Part shown: positions 19,101 to 27,869 of the stretch, one piece after another
How positions within the stretch are numbered: the stretch's first letter is position 1
Layout of the letters: the number at the start of each line of letters is the position of its first letter
Source: Zancudomyces culisetae
Taxonomy: Eukaryota > Kickxellomycota > Harpellomycetes > Harpellales > Legeriomycetaceae
DNA length: 27,869 bases
Direction of reading: 5' to 3'
Assembly: GCA_001969505.1 (NCBI GenBank)
Contig: LSSK01000092.1
Span: 1 to 27,869 of the forward strand
Made by a program: the position numbers and the translations under genes
Notes under the pieces: model-generated
The model's input: the letters and a program-made list of their open reading frames with translations, nothing else
Told to the model about the DNA's origin: nothing
Database searches by the model: none

Positions 19101-20268
19101 CATCATCCGCCTCATCATACGAAAGTCCAACAAAATCAAATGCAAATATCGCCCGTTGCAATCGCAGTGATTCCAATAGTATTATTTCTTTCTCTTGTAC
19201 TATTTTTTTTTTTGGTTTTTTGATTTTTTGGTTTTTATTATTTACACTTTTCCTTTTCCCAACCATTCAAAACCTTCTAATATAAATATTCATTCAACAA
19301 TATTTCTATAAACCATTTGTTTAACCTACCATCCATTTCTATTCCCGCCAAATCATCCAGAATCGTTTCTATATTATCATTACTAATCAAATACAACTGT
19401 ATCATCTTTTGGTCCCGAAACATTGTCGCTATTTATCCATACCATACCATACCATACCATTAATACCATATTATTCATTAATTCATATTACCAATACATA
19501 TTCATCTGAATAACTTTATATATTATATATATATATAAAAGAATAAATATCTTCCCTTCTCCCACCTACTCACTACTTACCAACTCTTCTCTGGTTAGAA
19601 ACATATTTCTGTGGATGTTCTCGACTCATTTCCTCAGTAATAATCGTCAATAGCTGCAGCCCAACAATCAACTGCGCTCTCTTTAATGTACAAAACTTTA
19701 TAATTTGATCCAAAAGCTCGACAATATCATCATTAGAATACCACTCACTCAGAAGCAGGATCGAGATGATTTGGCCAATTTCGGGAATTAAATTCCGCGA
19801 CAATGTATTCCCACTCTTTTTGATAAAATCCAGCAAGGTCTTTCCCAAAGTTCGCTTTTCTTCAAAAGTAAATGTGCCCACGTGGTTTTGGACCAATACT
19901 TTTAGTCTATGGATCGAATAAAATTTTGAGTATAACAACGCAGTTTGTTCAAGAAACCACATCAAATGTCGTGCTGAATCTACCGGCGCCTTTATTGTGG
20001 CATGGACATTCAAGACTTTTTCCTGGCGGGTCGGTGACATTGCCTCAATGCCCATTTCGGAGGTTGGTGACCCAATAATAAATGATTGTCCGCTAATCGG
20101 CGGTTCCCACACTTGTTTCGGGTCCTCTCCAATCACAAACGTGGGGAAAAAGTAGCCTAGTTCTTTTTCTGCTCGCTGGCGATCAAGTGCATCGGCGCTT
20201 TGGTATAGGTGTGAGCAGAGAATATCAAACTTGGCAACAGTTGGTTCCAAGCTTTGCTCAAGTTCCAT
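16116..20268 (-). CDS. XPO7: Exportin-7 (RanBP16) homologue, four exons
   Basis: Exons, 5' to 3': 19581-20268, 19330-19428, 18709-19199 and 16116-18617. Their lengths sum to 3780 nt, or 1259 aa, with phases 1, 1 and 0 matching exactly. XPO7 is an importin-beta family karyopherin that works with RanGTP at nuclear pores. Exon 1 carries the N-terminal HEAT region (LCSHLYQSADALDRQRAEK). Exon 2 contains TMFRD, aligning with the IASSFRD stretch of the family. Exon 3 contains FDFVGLSYDEADDD, QIPGAWRDS and NYHQLCRLLSRF. Exon 4 contains SITALLTFWKK, LVRLLQDLRGFV, TSFMVFFEWVF and the near-invariant SQRLQFD-CSPNGILMFRD (about 875-893). It also has the C-terminal NIILFEDRKNDWSFSRPLYSL region. It exceeds the usual 1087 aa through a Gly/Asn/Arg-Thr insert (about 505-545) and a Gln/His insert (about 1062-1097). 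Exons 1-2 and 2-3 join family motifs cleanly, so the model is strong. Confidence 0.92.
16608..16712 (-). repeat. CAA/CAG/CAC tract (poly-Gln/His) in XPO7
   Basis: About 35 codons of Gln and His inserted in XPO7 near residues 1062-1097. The His residues alternate with Gln (CACCAA units). Confidence 0.9.
18618..18708 (-). other. XPO7 intron 3 (91 nt)
   Basis: Donor GTAAGT, TATTAAT at 18673-18679, acceptor AAATAG, phase 0. Nearer AGs (ACAG, CTAG) would lead into a stop codon. It contains an ATT/AAT microsatellite. Confidence 0.88.
19200..19329 (-). other. XPO7 intron 2 (130 nt)
   Basis: Donor GTAGGT, acceptor AAATAG, phase 1. No clear branch box. An in-frame ATG and open frame run through part of it into exon 3, which can mislead gene finders. 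Confidence 0.82.
19429..19580 (-). other. XPO7 intron 1 (152 nt)
   Basis: Donor GTAAGT, TATTAAT branch-like box at 19459-19465, acceptor AAATAG, phase 1. It holds a CCATA repeat. Confidence 0.88.
19436..19460. repeat. CCATA pentanucleotide repeat in XPO7 intron 1
   Basis: Five consecutive CCATA/CCATT units lie just upstream of the acceptor on the coding strand. Confidence 0.85.
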
Positions 20269-20718
20269 TTTTATTTTATTTTTTCTTGTACTTTATTTTT
20301 ACCTTATATTTGTATTTCTAGTGTTTAAATACTAGTCTACTAACCTTGTTTATTTCTTTTATTGTTGCAGTTGTTGTAGTTGTAGTTGTTTTAGTTGTAG
20401 TTGTAGTTATAGCTATTTAAAAGTTCAAGTATTGTTATTTTATATTATTTTTACTGTTCACTTTTCCACTTTTCTCCTTTTTGCTCCCCCCTTTATTTTC
20501 ATGTTCCAGCTTATTTTTTCAAAATTAGAAGCCGAGCTTTTTTTATTACTTGAAATAGGTTTATTATTTAATTTATCTCCTACAATAATTTTTGTATATA
20601 GGCACTTTTACCGCCATTCCTAGATTGTCTAAAAAAAAAAATCTAGGAAAAAAAAAAGGGGGAGTGGGAAAGGAAAGGAGTAACATGTGTTGAATGTTAT
20701 ATATTGTGTGTTGATTTC

Positions 20719-20790
20719 ATGTGTATGTGTGTACCTGTATGTGTATGTATGGATGGTTTGTGTTTGTATTTGTGTTTGTATTTGTATGTG
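20719..20790 (+). repeat. T/G-rich stretch resembling irregular yeast telomeric DNA
   Basis: About 72 bases made almost only of T and G with some A, with irregular GTGTATGTGTG and GTTTGTATTT units. It could bind Rap1-like or other promoter factors, or be a drifting microsatellite. Confidence 0.5.
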
Positions 20791-21438
20791 ATGAATATTT
20801 CTAGATAAATAGATGGTATGTGTGTTGCTTTGTATGGTTAATGTGCTTATTTATGCTTTTTTTAAAATTTTTTTGCACGTTTTGTTTTTGTTTTATTAAT
20901 ACATTATTATTATTATTATTATTACTACTAGTATTACTCTTTTAATAGCAATTTTGCATTGTGAAATATTTAATATTTTTTCTTTTATTCTGATTATATT
21001 ATTGCTAATAGCTATGTAATATTATTGTATTGTAATGTGTATTGTATTATATTGTATTGAGTTGTATTTAGTAGAAATGAAATGTAAAATCTAGTAAATT
21101 AAAATTCATCCGAAAAAATAAAATAAAAAATGTCATCATAAAAAGGGTATATAAAAAAAATCAAGAGAAAAAGTAAATAGAAAATCCAACAAAATAATTA
21201 TTTAGTTTTATTTTTTTACATTTTATTATATTTTTTAGTAATTTAAAAGTTTCATGTTGCACACAAGATTATACAAACAAAGTGAATGAATTAATGTACC
21301 AAAATTCAAAATCATGTTAATAGGAACCCAAAAGCTCTTGGAATTTAATTGTATTTTAGTTTTTATTATTTTTGTTTACGCTTATACTTTCAGAAATAAA
21401 AGTTAAAGGTGAGCGTATAACGTAAAAAAATAAATAAA

Positions 21439-21478
21439 ATGACAAAAATGATAAAAATGATAAAAATGATAAAATAAA
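21439..21478 (+). repeat. ATGATAAAA nonamer repeat
   Basis: Three to four tandem copies, non-coding. Confidence 0.8.
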
Positions 21479-21548
21479 TGAATAAATTTCGAGGACCCGG
21501 GGGAAAAAATAAAAAGGGTGAGAATGAGGAAATATATATATTATATTA

Positions 21549-21572
21549 TGTATATGTATATGTATATGTATA
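21549..21572 (+). repeat. TATATG hexamer repeat
   Basis: Four tandem copies in the divergent promoter region. Confidence 0.8.
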
Positions 21573-22018
21573 AAAGGTGAGAATGAAATGCATATATGTA
21601 CAACAAATAGACAAAAAAGTAAGAATCAAAGACTAGGGGAAAAGGATGGAAATAGGTGGATAAAACTAGGTTATTGTACAATATATTTGGTATATTTTGT
21701 TACATGACGTTTTTCTCTGCCCATATTGTAGTTCTAAAAGTACAAGAAAAATAAATGAATGGGGTTATAAATCGTATGACTTTTAAAAGAGTATAGGATT
21801 TTAATCTATCATTTTCATTTTCTTTTTATTTTTACTTTTTATTTTTCTAATCAGCAAATTATTTCCTTGGGAATGAAATCGCAAGATAAAGAAAAACTAG
21901 AATTAAAATGAAAATTAAAGTGAAATAAATAATGCACTTGAGATTAAATAGTGATCAAAAAGATATTGATAAAAAAATAATAAAAAATACAAAAAAATAA
22001 AAATAAAAATAAAGCAAG

Positions 22019-23677
22019 ATGCTTTCAAAACCTAAATGTATCTCGGTACAAACTAGTCAAATACACCGAGTATTTTCATCCTTATCAAAAGGTACAAAAA
22101 CAGCAGGAAAAATAAGGGCAGGACCAAAATCTAGACTCCAGTTCCAAACACAATGGGGAGGAAACTTTTCAACAAGAACATTGAGAGTAGGTGGAGGTAT
22201 TGGGAATAAATCACAGCAAGGGATTCAAGGGATTGAAAGCCGAGTAGTTAATATTCAAACTATCCAAGTATTTGCAAGAAAATATACTACAAATACTACG
22301 GCCCAAGCAGTAATAAAGGAGGAGATTGAAAAGGTAAATGTTGGTAGTGGTAGTAATAGTGGTAGTAGCAAGATAATTGAAATGATTAAAGGCTGGAAAC
22401 ATCCACGAAGGTTTTCAAACGAAATAGAAATAGAAACAGAAAAGATCAGTAAAAGAGAAGATAAGGAAGGGAAAGAAGAAGAAAAGAGGGGTAAAAAGGG
22501 GTATGTGGATAGCAAGTATGTAGGATACTGGCTAATATTTTGTTCGTCAATGTGTTTTGGGTTGATTGTTTGGGGAGGGTTAACACGGTTGACAGAGTCA
22601 GGGCTATCGATGGTGGAGTGGAAACCACTAACAGGGTACCGCTTACCACGAAGCGAGGAGGAGTGGGAGGTAGAATTTTCGAAATACAAGGAATACCCAG
22701 AATATTCCAAAGTGCATGTTGATATAAGTATGGAGCATTTCAAGTATATATATTTTATGGAGTGGTTCCATAGGAATATTGGAAGGTTGTTTGGATTAGT
22801 GTATTTAGTGCCACTTGGATATTTTTTGGCACGAGGAAAGATCCATCGCAAAAACATTGGAAAAGTATTAGGATTGGGAGGATTGGTTGGGTTACAAGGG
22901 GGGGTTGGATGGTTTATGGTGTATTCAGGACTTGATTCGCGATTCTTTGATGAGGAAGATGAAGACTATGTAATTCCACGAGTATCACAGTACCGATTGA
23001 CTATGCATCTTGGAATGGCATACTTGTTGTTTATTGCATTTGCAACATATGGATGGAGAACTATACGAACAAACAATAAATTAATGAAGATGATAAAGGC
23101 GGTGAAAAAGGGCAGAGTGGAAGAGATTGGTAAAATCAACAAGGAGGTGGAATACAAAGGAGTATCTACAGCAACACGGCATAATTTGATAATGGTTCTA
23201 TTGACATGTTTGAGTGGAGGAATGGTGGCGGGATTGGATGCCGGATTGGTTTACAATAGCACATTCCCACATATGAGTTCTAGTACAGAGGGAGAATTGC
23301 TTCCACCAACAAAAGAGTTGTGGCGAAAACGGAGTGCAGGAACGATGGCAACAATCAAGTACAATTTGTTTGAGAATCCAACAAGTGTACAATTGATCCA
23401 CCGGCTATTGGCTATTAGCTCGTTCTTTTCGGTGTCATATACGTACTTTAGATACCGCAAAATGATGAAGAAAAGTGGATTAGGGGCTACTCCACGGATA
23501 CTGTTTGTTACATCGTTTGGGTTTGTGATATCACAATTTATGTTGGGAATTGGAGCACTTCTTAACAATGTGCATATCAATTGGGCATCGGCTCATCAAG
23601 CCAATTCAGTTTTATTAGTTAGTAACTTGTTACTGTTAAAAATATTTATGAAACGTTTACCTAAAATACTTTTTTAA
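22019..23677 (+). CDS. COX15: Heme A synthase, mitochondrial inner membrane
   Basis: A 552-aa intronless protein that oxidises the C8 methyl of heme O to make heme A for cytochrome c oxidase. The first 90 residues are basic and hydroxylated with few acids (RAGPKSRL, FSTRTLRVGG, VFARKYTT), as in a mitochondrial targeting sequence. A charged linker follows (about 130-162). The first membrane segment starts near Tyr170 and runs into GGLTRLTESGLSMVEWKPL, a family hallmark. The four heme-ligand histidines are in place: His251 in EWFHRNIGR, His330 in LTMHLGMAYL, His461 in LIHRLL and His526 in SAHQAN. It is somewhat longer than S. cerevisiae Cox15 (486 aa), mostly at the N terminus. It converges on CYC8: the stop codons lie 8 bp apart. 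Confidence 0.96.
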   Translation: MLSKPKCISVQTSQIHRVFSSLSKGTKTAGKIRAGPKSRLQFQTQWGGNFSTRTLRVGGGIGNKSQQGIQGIESRVVNIQTIQVFARKYTTNTTAQAVIKEEIEKVNVGSGSNSGSSKIIEMIKGWKHPRRFSNEIEIETEKISKREDKEGKEEEKRGKKGYVDSKYVGYWLIFCSSMCFGLIVWGGLTRLTESGLSMVEWKPLTGYRLPRSEEEWEVEFSKYKEYPEYSKVHVDISMEHFKYIYFMEWFHRNIGRLFGLVYLVPLGYFLARGKIHRKNIGKVLGLGGLVGLQGGVGWFMVYSGLDSRFFDEEDEDYVIPRVSQYRLTMHLGMAYLLFIAFATYGWRTIRTNNKLMKMIKAVKKGRVEEIGKINKEVEYKGVSTATRHNLIMVLLTCLSGGMVAGLDAGLVYNSTFPHMSSSTEGELLPPTKELWRKRSAGTMATIKYNLFENPTSVQLIHRLLAISSFFSVSYTYFRYRKMMKKSGLGATPRILFVTSFGFVISQFMLGIGALLNNVHINWASAHQANSVLLVSNLLLLKIFMKRLPKILF

Positions 23678-23685
23678 ATAATAAA

Positions 23686-25898
23686 CTATTGGGGTTTAGC
23701 TGATTCTATAGACACGGAAATATCCGAACCTTCTTGATTATCTTTTTCTCTTTCTCTTTCTCTTTCTCTTTCTCTTTCTCTTTCTCTCTCTTTTTCCATT
23801 TCAATTTCCATTTCCTTTTCGTTTTGGTTTTGGTTTTGATTCAAGTTTTCAATTTCTTCTTCCTTTTCACCATCAACATGTTTTCCAATACCAGATTCTA
23901 ATATTACGTCTTCCTCTTCAATTACTTCACCATCTTCTCTTTCATCTTCCTTTTCCCTTACAGTAGCATTTGAATCATCATCTTTTAATGAAACGTCATT
24001 GTTAGGTTGGAGTTTGATACGTTTGTCGGGAGATGATGGGTAAGAAGTGGTTCGTTTTAGGGAATCAGAAATATTATTTTCAGAATTAAAAGTAGGTTGA
24101 GGAGTTGTTTGGTCTTTGGAGTCTCTTTCAACATCAGGTTTTGGGTTTGAGCTTAGATTTGAGTTTGGATTTGAGTTTGGTTTTGGTTTTGATTCGATAT
24201 CAGAATCTACTTGAGGATTAGAAAAAGAGTTTGTAGGTTTGTATTGAGAGGAAATGGTAGTTGAAGGAAGTCTTAGAGCTGCAGGTTTTGGTGCAGCTGC
24301 TATACTTGTTGTTTCTACTTCTCTTTTATCTGACTGCTGCTGTTGTTGCTGTTGCTGTTGTTGTTGTATAGAACCTAATGGAGGTAATAAAGTAGATTCT
24401 AAACCATCCTTTTGGTCTTGTTCATTGTTTTGCCACCATCGATTTCTTGGTCTATCAACATCCATTTCATTCTCTCTTGAATACTCTGGTTCATTCACAA
24501 CAGCTGTTATTTCTTCTCGCTGAGTTTCTTCATTATCCCACGCCCGACGATATCCACGTGTCTGTGTCTGTGTCTGTGTCTGTATCTGCTCTTCAGCTCG
24601 TACAAGTGGTGATGAATGTACCACCGGTTTTGTTTCACTGGCTGAGTTTGATGAAGCTCCCGACATTGGTCCTACATATGCTTTGTGTACAATTGGTGTT
24701 GATGCTGCTGATTTTTGTTGTTGATGGTTGCTGCTTCGATATCCTGCTCCTAGCCCGTCTCCTGCTGTGCCTGAATATACCTCAACACTTGATGGTGTGT
24801 GTGCTTTTCGGTTGCTTATTGGTGATGGGTTGTTGCTTGGTAAACTCTCCGTACGTCTTTCTACTACCTGTCGCATCATCATTGGACTTTGGTTTTCACT
24901 GTTCCGTCCTACACTTGTTGTTTGGCTGACCACTTGTTGATATCCTACTCCTACTCCCACTCCCACTCCTACTACCCCTCCTCCTCTCTGTTGCTCTTCC
25001 ATCCCTCCATATTGTTCATATTGTTGCCCTCCTCCACTTACTCGTCGATTATATCCATAATACTCTTCATTTTTTGGTGACTTTAAAACTCTTTCTACCA
25101 TCGCTTGCCCTTGTCCTTGTCCTTGTCCCTGCACTTGCACTTGACCCTGCACCTGTCCTTGCATTGTCATTTGTTTTCCATACATTGATCCTGTTCTCTC
25201 CCTCTCCCTTTCTCTCCCTCTTTCTCTTTCTCTTTCTTCCAAACTATTCATTGATCTTTGTCCATAATGATTTGGTGTTCCTGGATTCATCATATTGCTT
25301 TCGCTTTGTGTTATTGGCGGATAATATGGCGACCGTGGCTCTGGTTTTGCTCCATAGTATTCTCTTTCTCCATATCCTCCTCTTCCTCCCATTCCATATC
25401 CCGAATCTGCTCCCCCTCTTCCTCCACTACTGTTGCTGCCTCCGCTAGCTGCTCCGCCTATCATTTGCCCTCTACCCCCCATAATTTGCTGCTGTGGTTG
25501 CTGTGATTGCGACTGTAGCTGCGGCTGTTGTTGCGGTTGCGGTTGAGTTTGTGATTGTGGCTGCTGTGATTGCGACTGTGATATTGGTGGCTGTGGCTGT
25601 GGCTGTGTTTGTGATATTGACTGTTTTAATCGATGTTGCTGTTGGTAATGTTGTTGCTGCTGCTGTTGTTGTTGTTGTTGCTGCTGTGGATAATGTTGTT
25701 GACTTGGTGGTTGAACTTGAGAGTATTGGTGTGGGTGTTGAGTCTGTTGTTGATGAACGTGTTGTGGATATTGTTGTTGCTGTTGTTGTTGTTGTTGAAC
25801 CTGTTGTTGTTGCTGCTGTTGTTGCTGTTGCTGTGTGTGTTGGTGTGAATGCATTGGATAATCCTGGTGTTGTTGCTGTTGACTCTGATGGCGATGGT

Positions 25899-25938
<40 letters not shown>

Positions 25939-27717
25939 TTGTTGTTGTTGCTGATAATACTCACTCATCGCTTCACTTCCTCGTTGTCCTCTTTCTGGAT
26001 ATCCATACCCTCCTCGCTCTCCTGATCCTATACTTCCTGCTGGCATTGGTGGTGTTTGTGTTTGTGTTTGTAATGATATCGGTGTCAATTTCGGTGTTCC
26101 TGACTGCTCTTTTCCACTAAGCATCTTCACACTACCTATTTTATGCATCATCGGTTGCTCTCTTGCCTCCTCACTCCCTCTTCTCTCATATCCCGATACT
26201 GGAAATACTAACGGTCCCCCAACCACCGGTGGGTGTCCTAAACTACCCAACGTCCTTTCTGGCGCCTCATTCTCCGCTCGCGCCACTATCAAGTTGTTGA
26301 AATCCATTATTGGCAAATCCACTGGTGGTGGTGGTGCAGTTGGTGCACTTGTCATCCGCTTATCCTTAGCATACTGCAGCTGCTGCAACCGCTCCGCTAC
26401 CACCGTATTTCCTGGCTCCAAGTTCTTTGCTCGCTTGTATGCATCAATTGCATCACTTATCTGATTGTTACACGTCTCATACAGCGTTCCCAAATTGTAC
26501 CATACCTCACTCAAATATGGATTCGTTCGAATCGACCGACTATACGCATCCAGCGCATCTCGGTACTGATTGATTTGGAAATACAATATTCCTATCGAAC
26601 ACCAGTACAATGCATTTGATTGATCGCAATACACCGCTTGCTGATATGCCTCATACGCACTGTTGTATTGCTTCATCATCATCCCACATCTTCCCAACAT
26701 ATACCACGCCTGTCCATCTCTATAATCTGCTTTCACCGCTCGCGCCAACAAATCTGACGCCGTTTCTGGCCCATACATCCCCGTATCGTGTCGCATATAC
26801 AACATTCCCAGTTGCTGCAACACCTTCGAATGCTCTGGATCTCGCGCTAACACATGTTCATACGCCGCCCTAGCTGACTTGTAATCCTTTTGCAGCTCAT
26901 GTACATTTCCTATCTGATACCATATATCGTTCTCCTTCAATGGCTTTGGTGGCGTTCTCAATATATAGTTAAAACACTGCAAACTCTCCTTGTATCGCAT
27001 CCGTATCTTGTATATAATCCCAAGTCGAAAATACACATCATTTGCCTTCTCAAACCCTGGATCCATCTGCAACACCGCTGTAAATGCCTCCTCTGCCTCT
27101 GCATACTCTCCATAACAATCCCGCAATATCCCTATTCCATACCACAGCTTTGGCTCCTTCTTATCCTTCAAATACATCAATGCTTGCTTATACGCATGGA
27201 ACGCCTTCTCCAACTCATTCTTCATCAAATAACAATGCCCCAACGCCCCCCACGTCTCTCCATCTTCTCCATCAATGTTGATTGACCGCTTATAAAACTC
27301 TATCGCTCTATCATACTCCTCCCGCTGTCGGTGTATCAATGCCACCTTGCGAAGTGCCCCCAGTGAATACGGATTGTGTTTTAGCGCATTCATATACGCG
27401 TCTCCTGCTCTTGTCAAATCTCCCATCGACTCTGAACATGTTCCTATTTGTGTCCACACCTGCTCATTGTAATAACTTAGTTTTTGCAACGGCGTCATCA
27501 TCTCCACTTTCTCTCCTTGCATCTTCCGTCCCAACTTTCCCTCTTGGAGCCCCATCTCCACCTCCATCTCTGGTCCCATGTGTCCCCCATTTGGAAGCTC
27601 TCCATATCCTCCCCCATTCTGTCCGACTCCTACCGATTCTGTCATGCCATACCTCATCCCCTCTACATATCCTCTTTCCCCTCCTCCTTCATGTTGTGGT
27701 TGTGGTGTATGCACCAT
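23686..27717 (-). CDS. CYC8: General transcriptional co-repressor Cyc8/Ssn6 (TPR protein)
   Basis: A 1343-aa intronless protein, partner of Tup1 in the co-repressor recruited by DNA-binding repressors. A Gly/Met-rich head (1-75) is followed by ten tandem TPR motifs (about 84-440). Near-invariant stretches include WGALGHCYLM (156-165), KLWYGIGIL, FRLGIIYK, AAYEHVLARDP, KVLQQLGMLY, YWCSIGILYFQINQYRDALDAY (about 371-392) and EVWYNLGTLYETCNNQ. TPR 1-3 bind Tup1 in S. cerevisiae. The rest is low complexity: poly-Gln with His/Pro/Ser (about 587-745), Gly-rich, Arg-Glu (about 825-841), Gln-Gly/Val (about 853-871), Val-Gly, a second Gln run (about 1117-1127) and a C-terminal Arg-Glu repeat (about 1306-1324). 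It is longer than S. cerevisiae Cyc8 (966 aa) because of these tracts. Its 3' end nearly touches COX15. Confidence 0.96.
23743..23802 (-). repeat. Hexamer repeat encoding Arg-Glu in CYC8
   Basis: CTTTCT units on the plus strand (GAGAAA-type on the coding strand) encode an alternating Arg-Glu tract near the C terminus. Confidence 0.88.
25490..25960 (-). repeat. Large CAA/CAG (poly-Gln) block in CYC8
   Basis: Dense trinucleotide repeats broken by His, Pro, Ser and Tyr codons. They create long spurious open frames on both strands. Confidence 0.9.
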
Positions 27718-27869
27718 CGTTTGTAATTCTTTTCTTCTTAATCTCGTTAAGTTTGCTTACTTCCTTTTACTAGCTATTATTTGTATTCATCAATCCTATT
27801 TCTTTTTCCCCAGCTCGCTCTTTCCCCTGTATTCTCCTCGTGATTTGATCTTTTTACTTTATTATTATC
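27718..27869. promoter_or_regulatory. Upstream region of CYC8, partial
   Basis: Pyrimidine-rich on the plus strand. It is likely the 5' leader and proximal promoter of CYC8, and the window ends here. No distinct motif was identified. Confidence 0.4.

Larger units (their letters stand above)
20269..22018. promoter_or_regulatory. Divergent promoter region between XPO7 and COX15
   Basis: 1.75 kb with no supported gene. It contains TTGTAG-type repeats (about 20370-20412), a T/G-rich stretch (20719-20790), ATT units near 20912-20930, ATGATAAAA units (21439-21478) and TATATG units (21549-21572). Such DNA is often nucleosome-poor and fits shared promoter use. Confidence 0.5.

Noticed and set aside
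18661-19266. Separate 201-aa gene starting at 19266
   Set aside because: It is XPO7 exon 3 read with intron 2 sequence at its start and intron 3 sequence at its end. The family alignment begins only after the 19200 acceptor and stops at the 18709 donor.
22255-22857. 200-aa minus-strand ORF opposite COX15
   Set aside because: It lies within COX15, a full-length gene with all heme-ligand histidines. The antisense frame has no recognisable features.
25494-26120. 208-aa Val/Ala-rich plus-strand ORF opposite CYC8
   Set aside because: It is the antisense of the CAA/CAG poly-Gln block. Its composition comes entirely from the repeat.
1-27869. tRNA, rRNA, CRISPR or bacterial-type operon features
   Set aside because: No T-loop or anticodon-stem patterns, rRNA-like sequence or spaced direct repeats were seen. 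The gene structure is eukaryotic throughout.

Overview
The window reads as nuclear DNA of an AT-rich ascomycete yeast (budding-yeast type). It carries one-copy eukaryotic housekeeping genes: ADE1 (SAICAR synthetase), COX15 (heme A synthase), CYC8/SSN6 (TPR co-repressor) and an exportin-7 (XPO7/RanBP16) homologue. It also shows long CAA/CAG (Gln) tracts and short spliceosomal introns with GTAAGT/GTGAGT/GTATGT donors. Two invariant leucines, one in CYC8 and one in XPO7, are encoded by CTG, so the nuclear code appears standard and the CUG-Ser and CUG-Ala clades are unlikely. Several introns per gene, plus an XPO7 gene (which Saccharomyces cerevisiae lacks), suggest an early-branching Saccharomycotina lineage. 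That placement is an inference.

Layout, left to right. 1-143: tail of an unidentified + strand gene with a probable 59-nt intron. 776-1137: a GC-richer, coding-like island, best read as the spliced C-terminal part of a minus-strand membrane protein, though a plus-strand reading also exists. 1653-3203: an intact retrotransposon Gag-like ORF with a CCHC zinc knuckle. It ends on a T8 run that opens directly into a 64-codon -1 frame, and no polymerase or LTR is visible. 4002-5221 (-): a six-exon gene for a carboxymuconolactone-decarboxylase (AhpD-like) family protein, reconstructed here by splicing. 5842-6744 (-): ADE1. 6745-8861: a long intergenic region with an 11-bp inverted repeat and some ambiguous short frames. 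8862-15401 (-): an intronless 2179-aa protein with OB-fold-like segments and cysteine clusters that resembles CTC1 of the CST telomere complex (moderate confidence). 16116-20268 (-): XPO7 in four exons with a poly-Q/H insertion. 20269-22018: divergent promoter region rich in simple repeats. 22019-23677 (+): COX15. 23686-27717 (-): CYC8/SSN6, convergent with COX15 with only 8 bp between stop codons. 27718-27869: upstream of CYC8.

The genes do not form a pathway. They cover purine synthesis, mitochondrial heme A synthesis, transcriptional repression, nuclear transport and possibly telomere maintenance. The features most worth following are the Gag ORF with its T-run frameshift geometry, the CTC1-like giant, the XPO7 homologue, the spliced gene at 4002-5221, and the hexanucleotide microsatellites that encode alternating dipeptides in several of the proteins.
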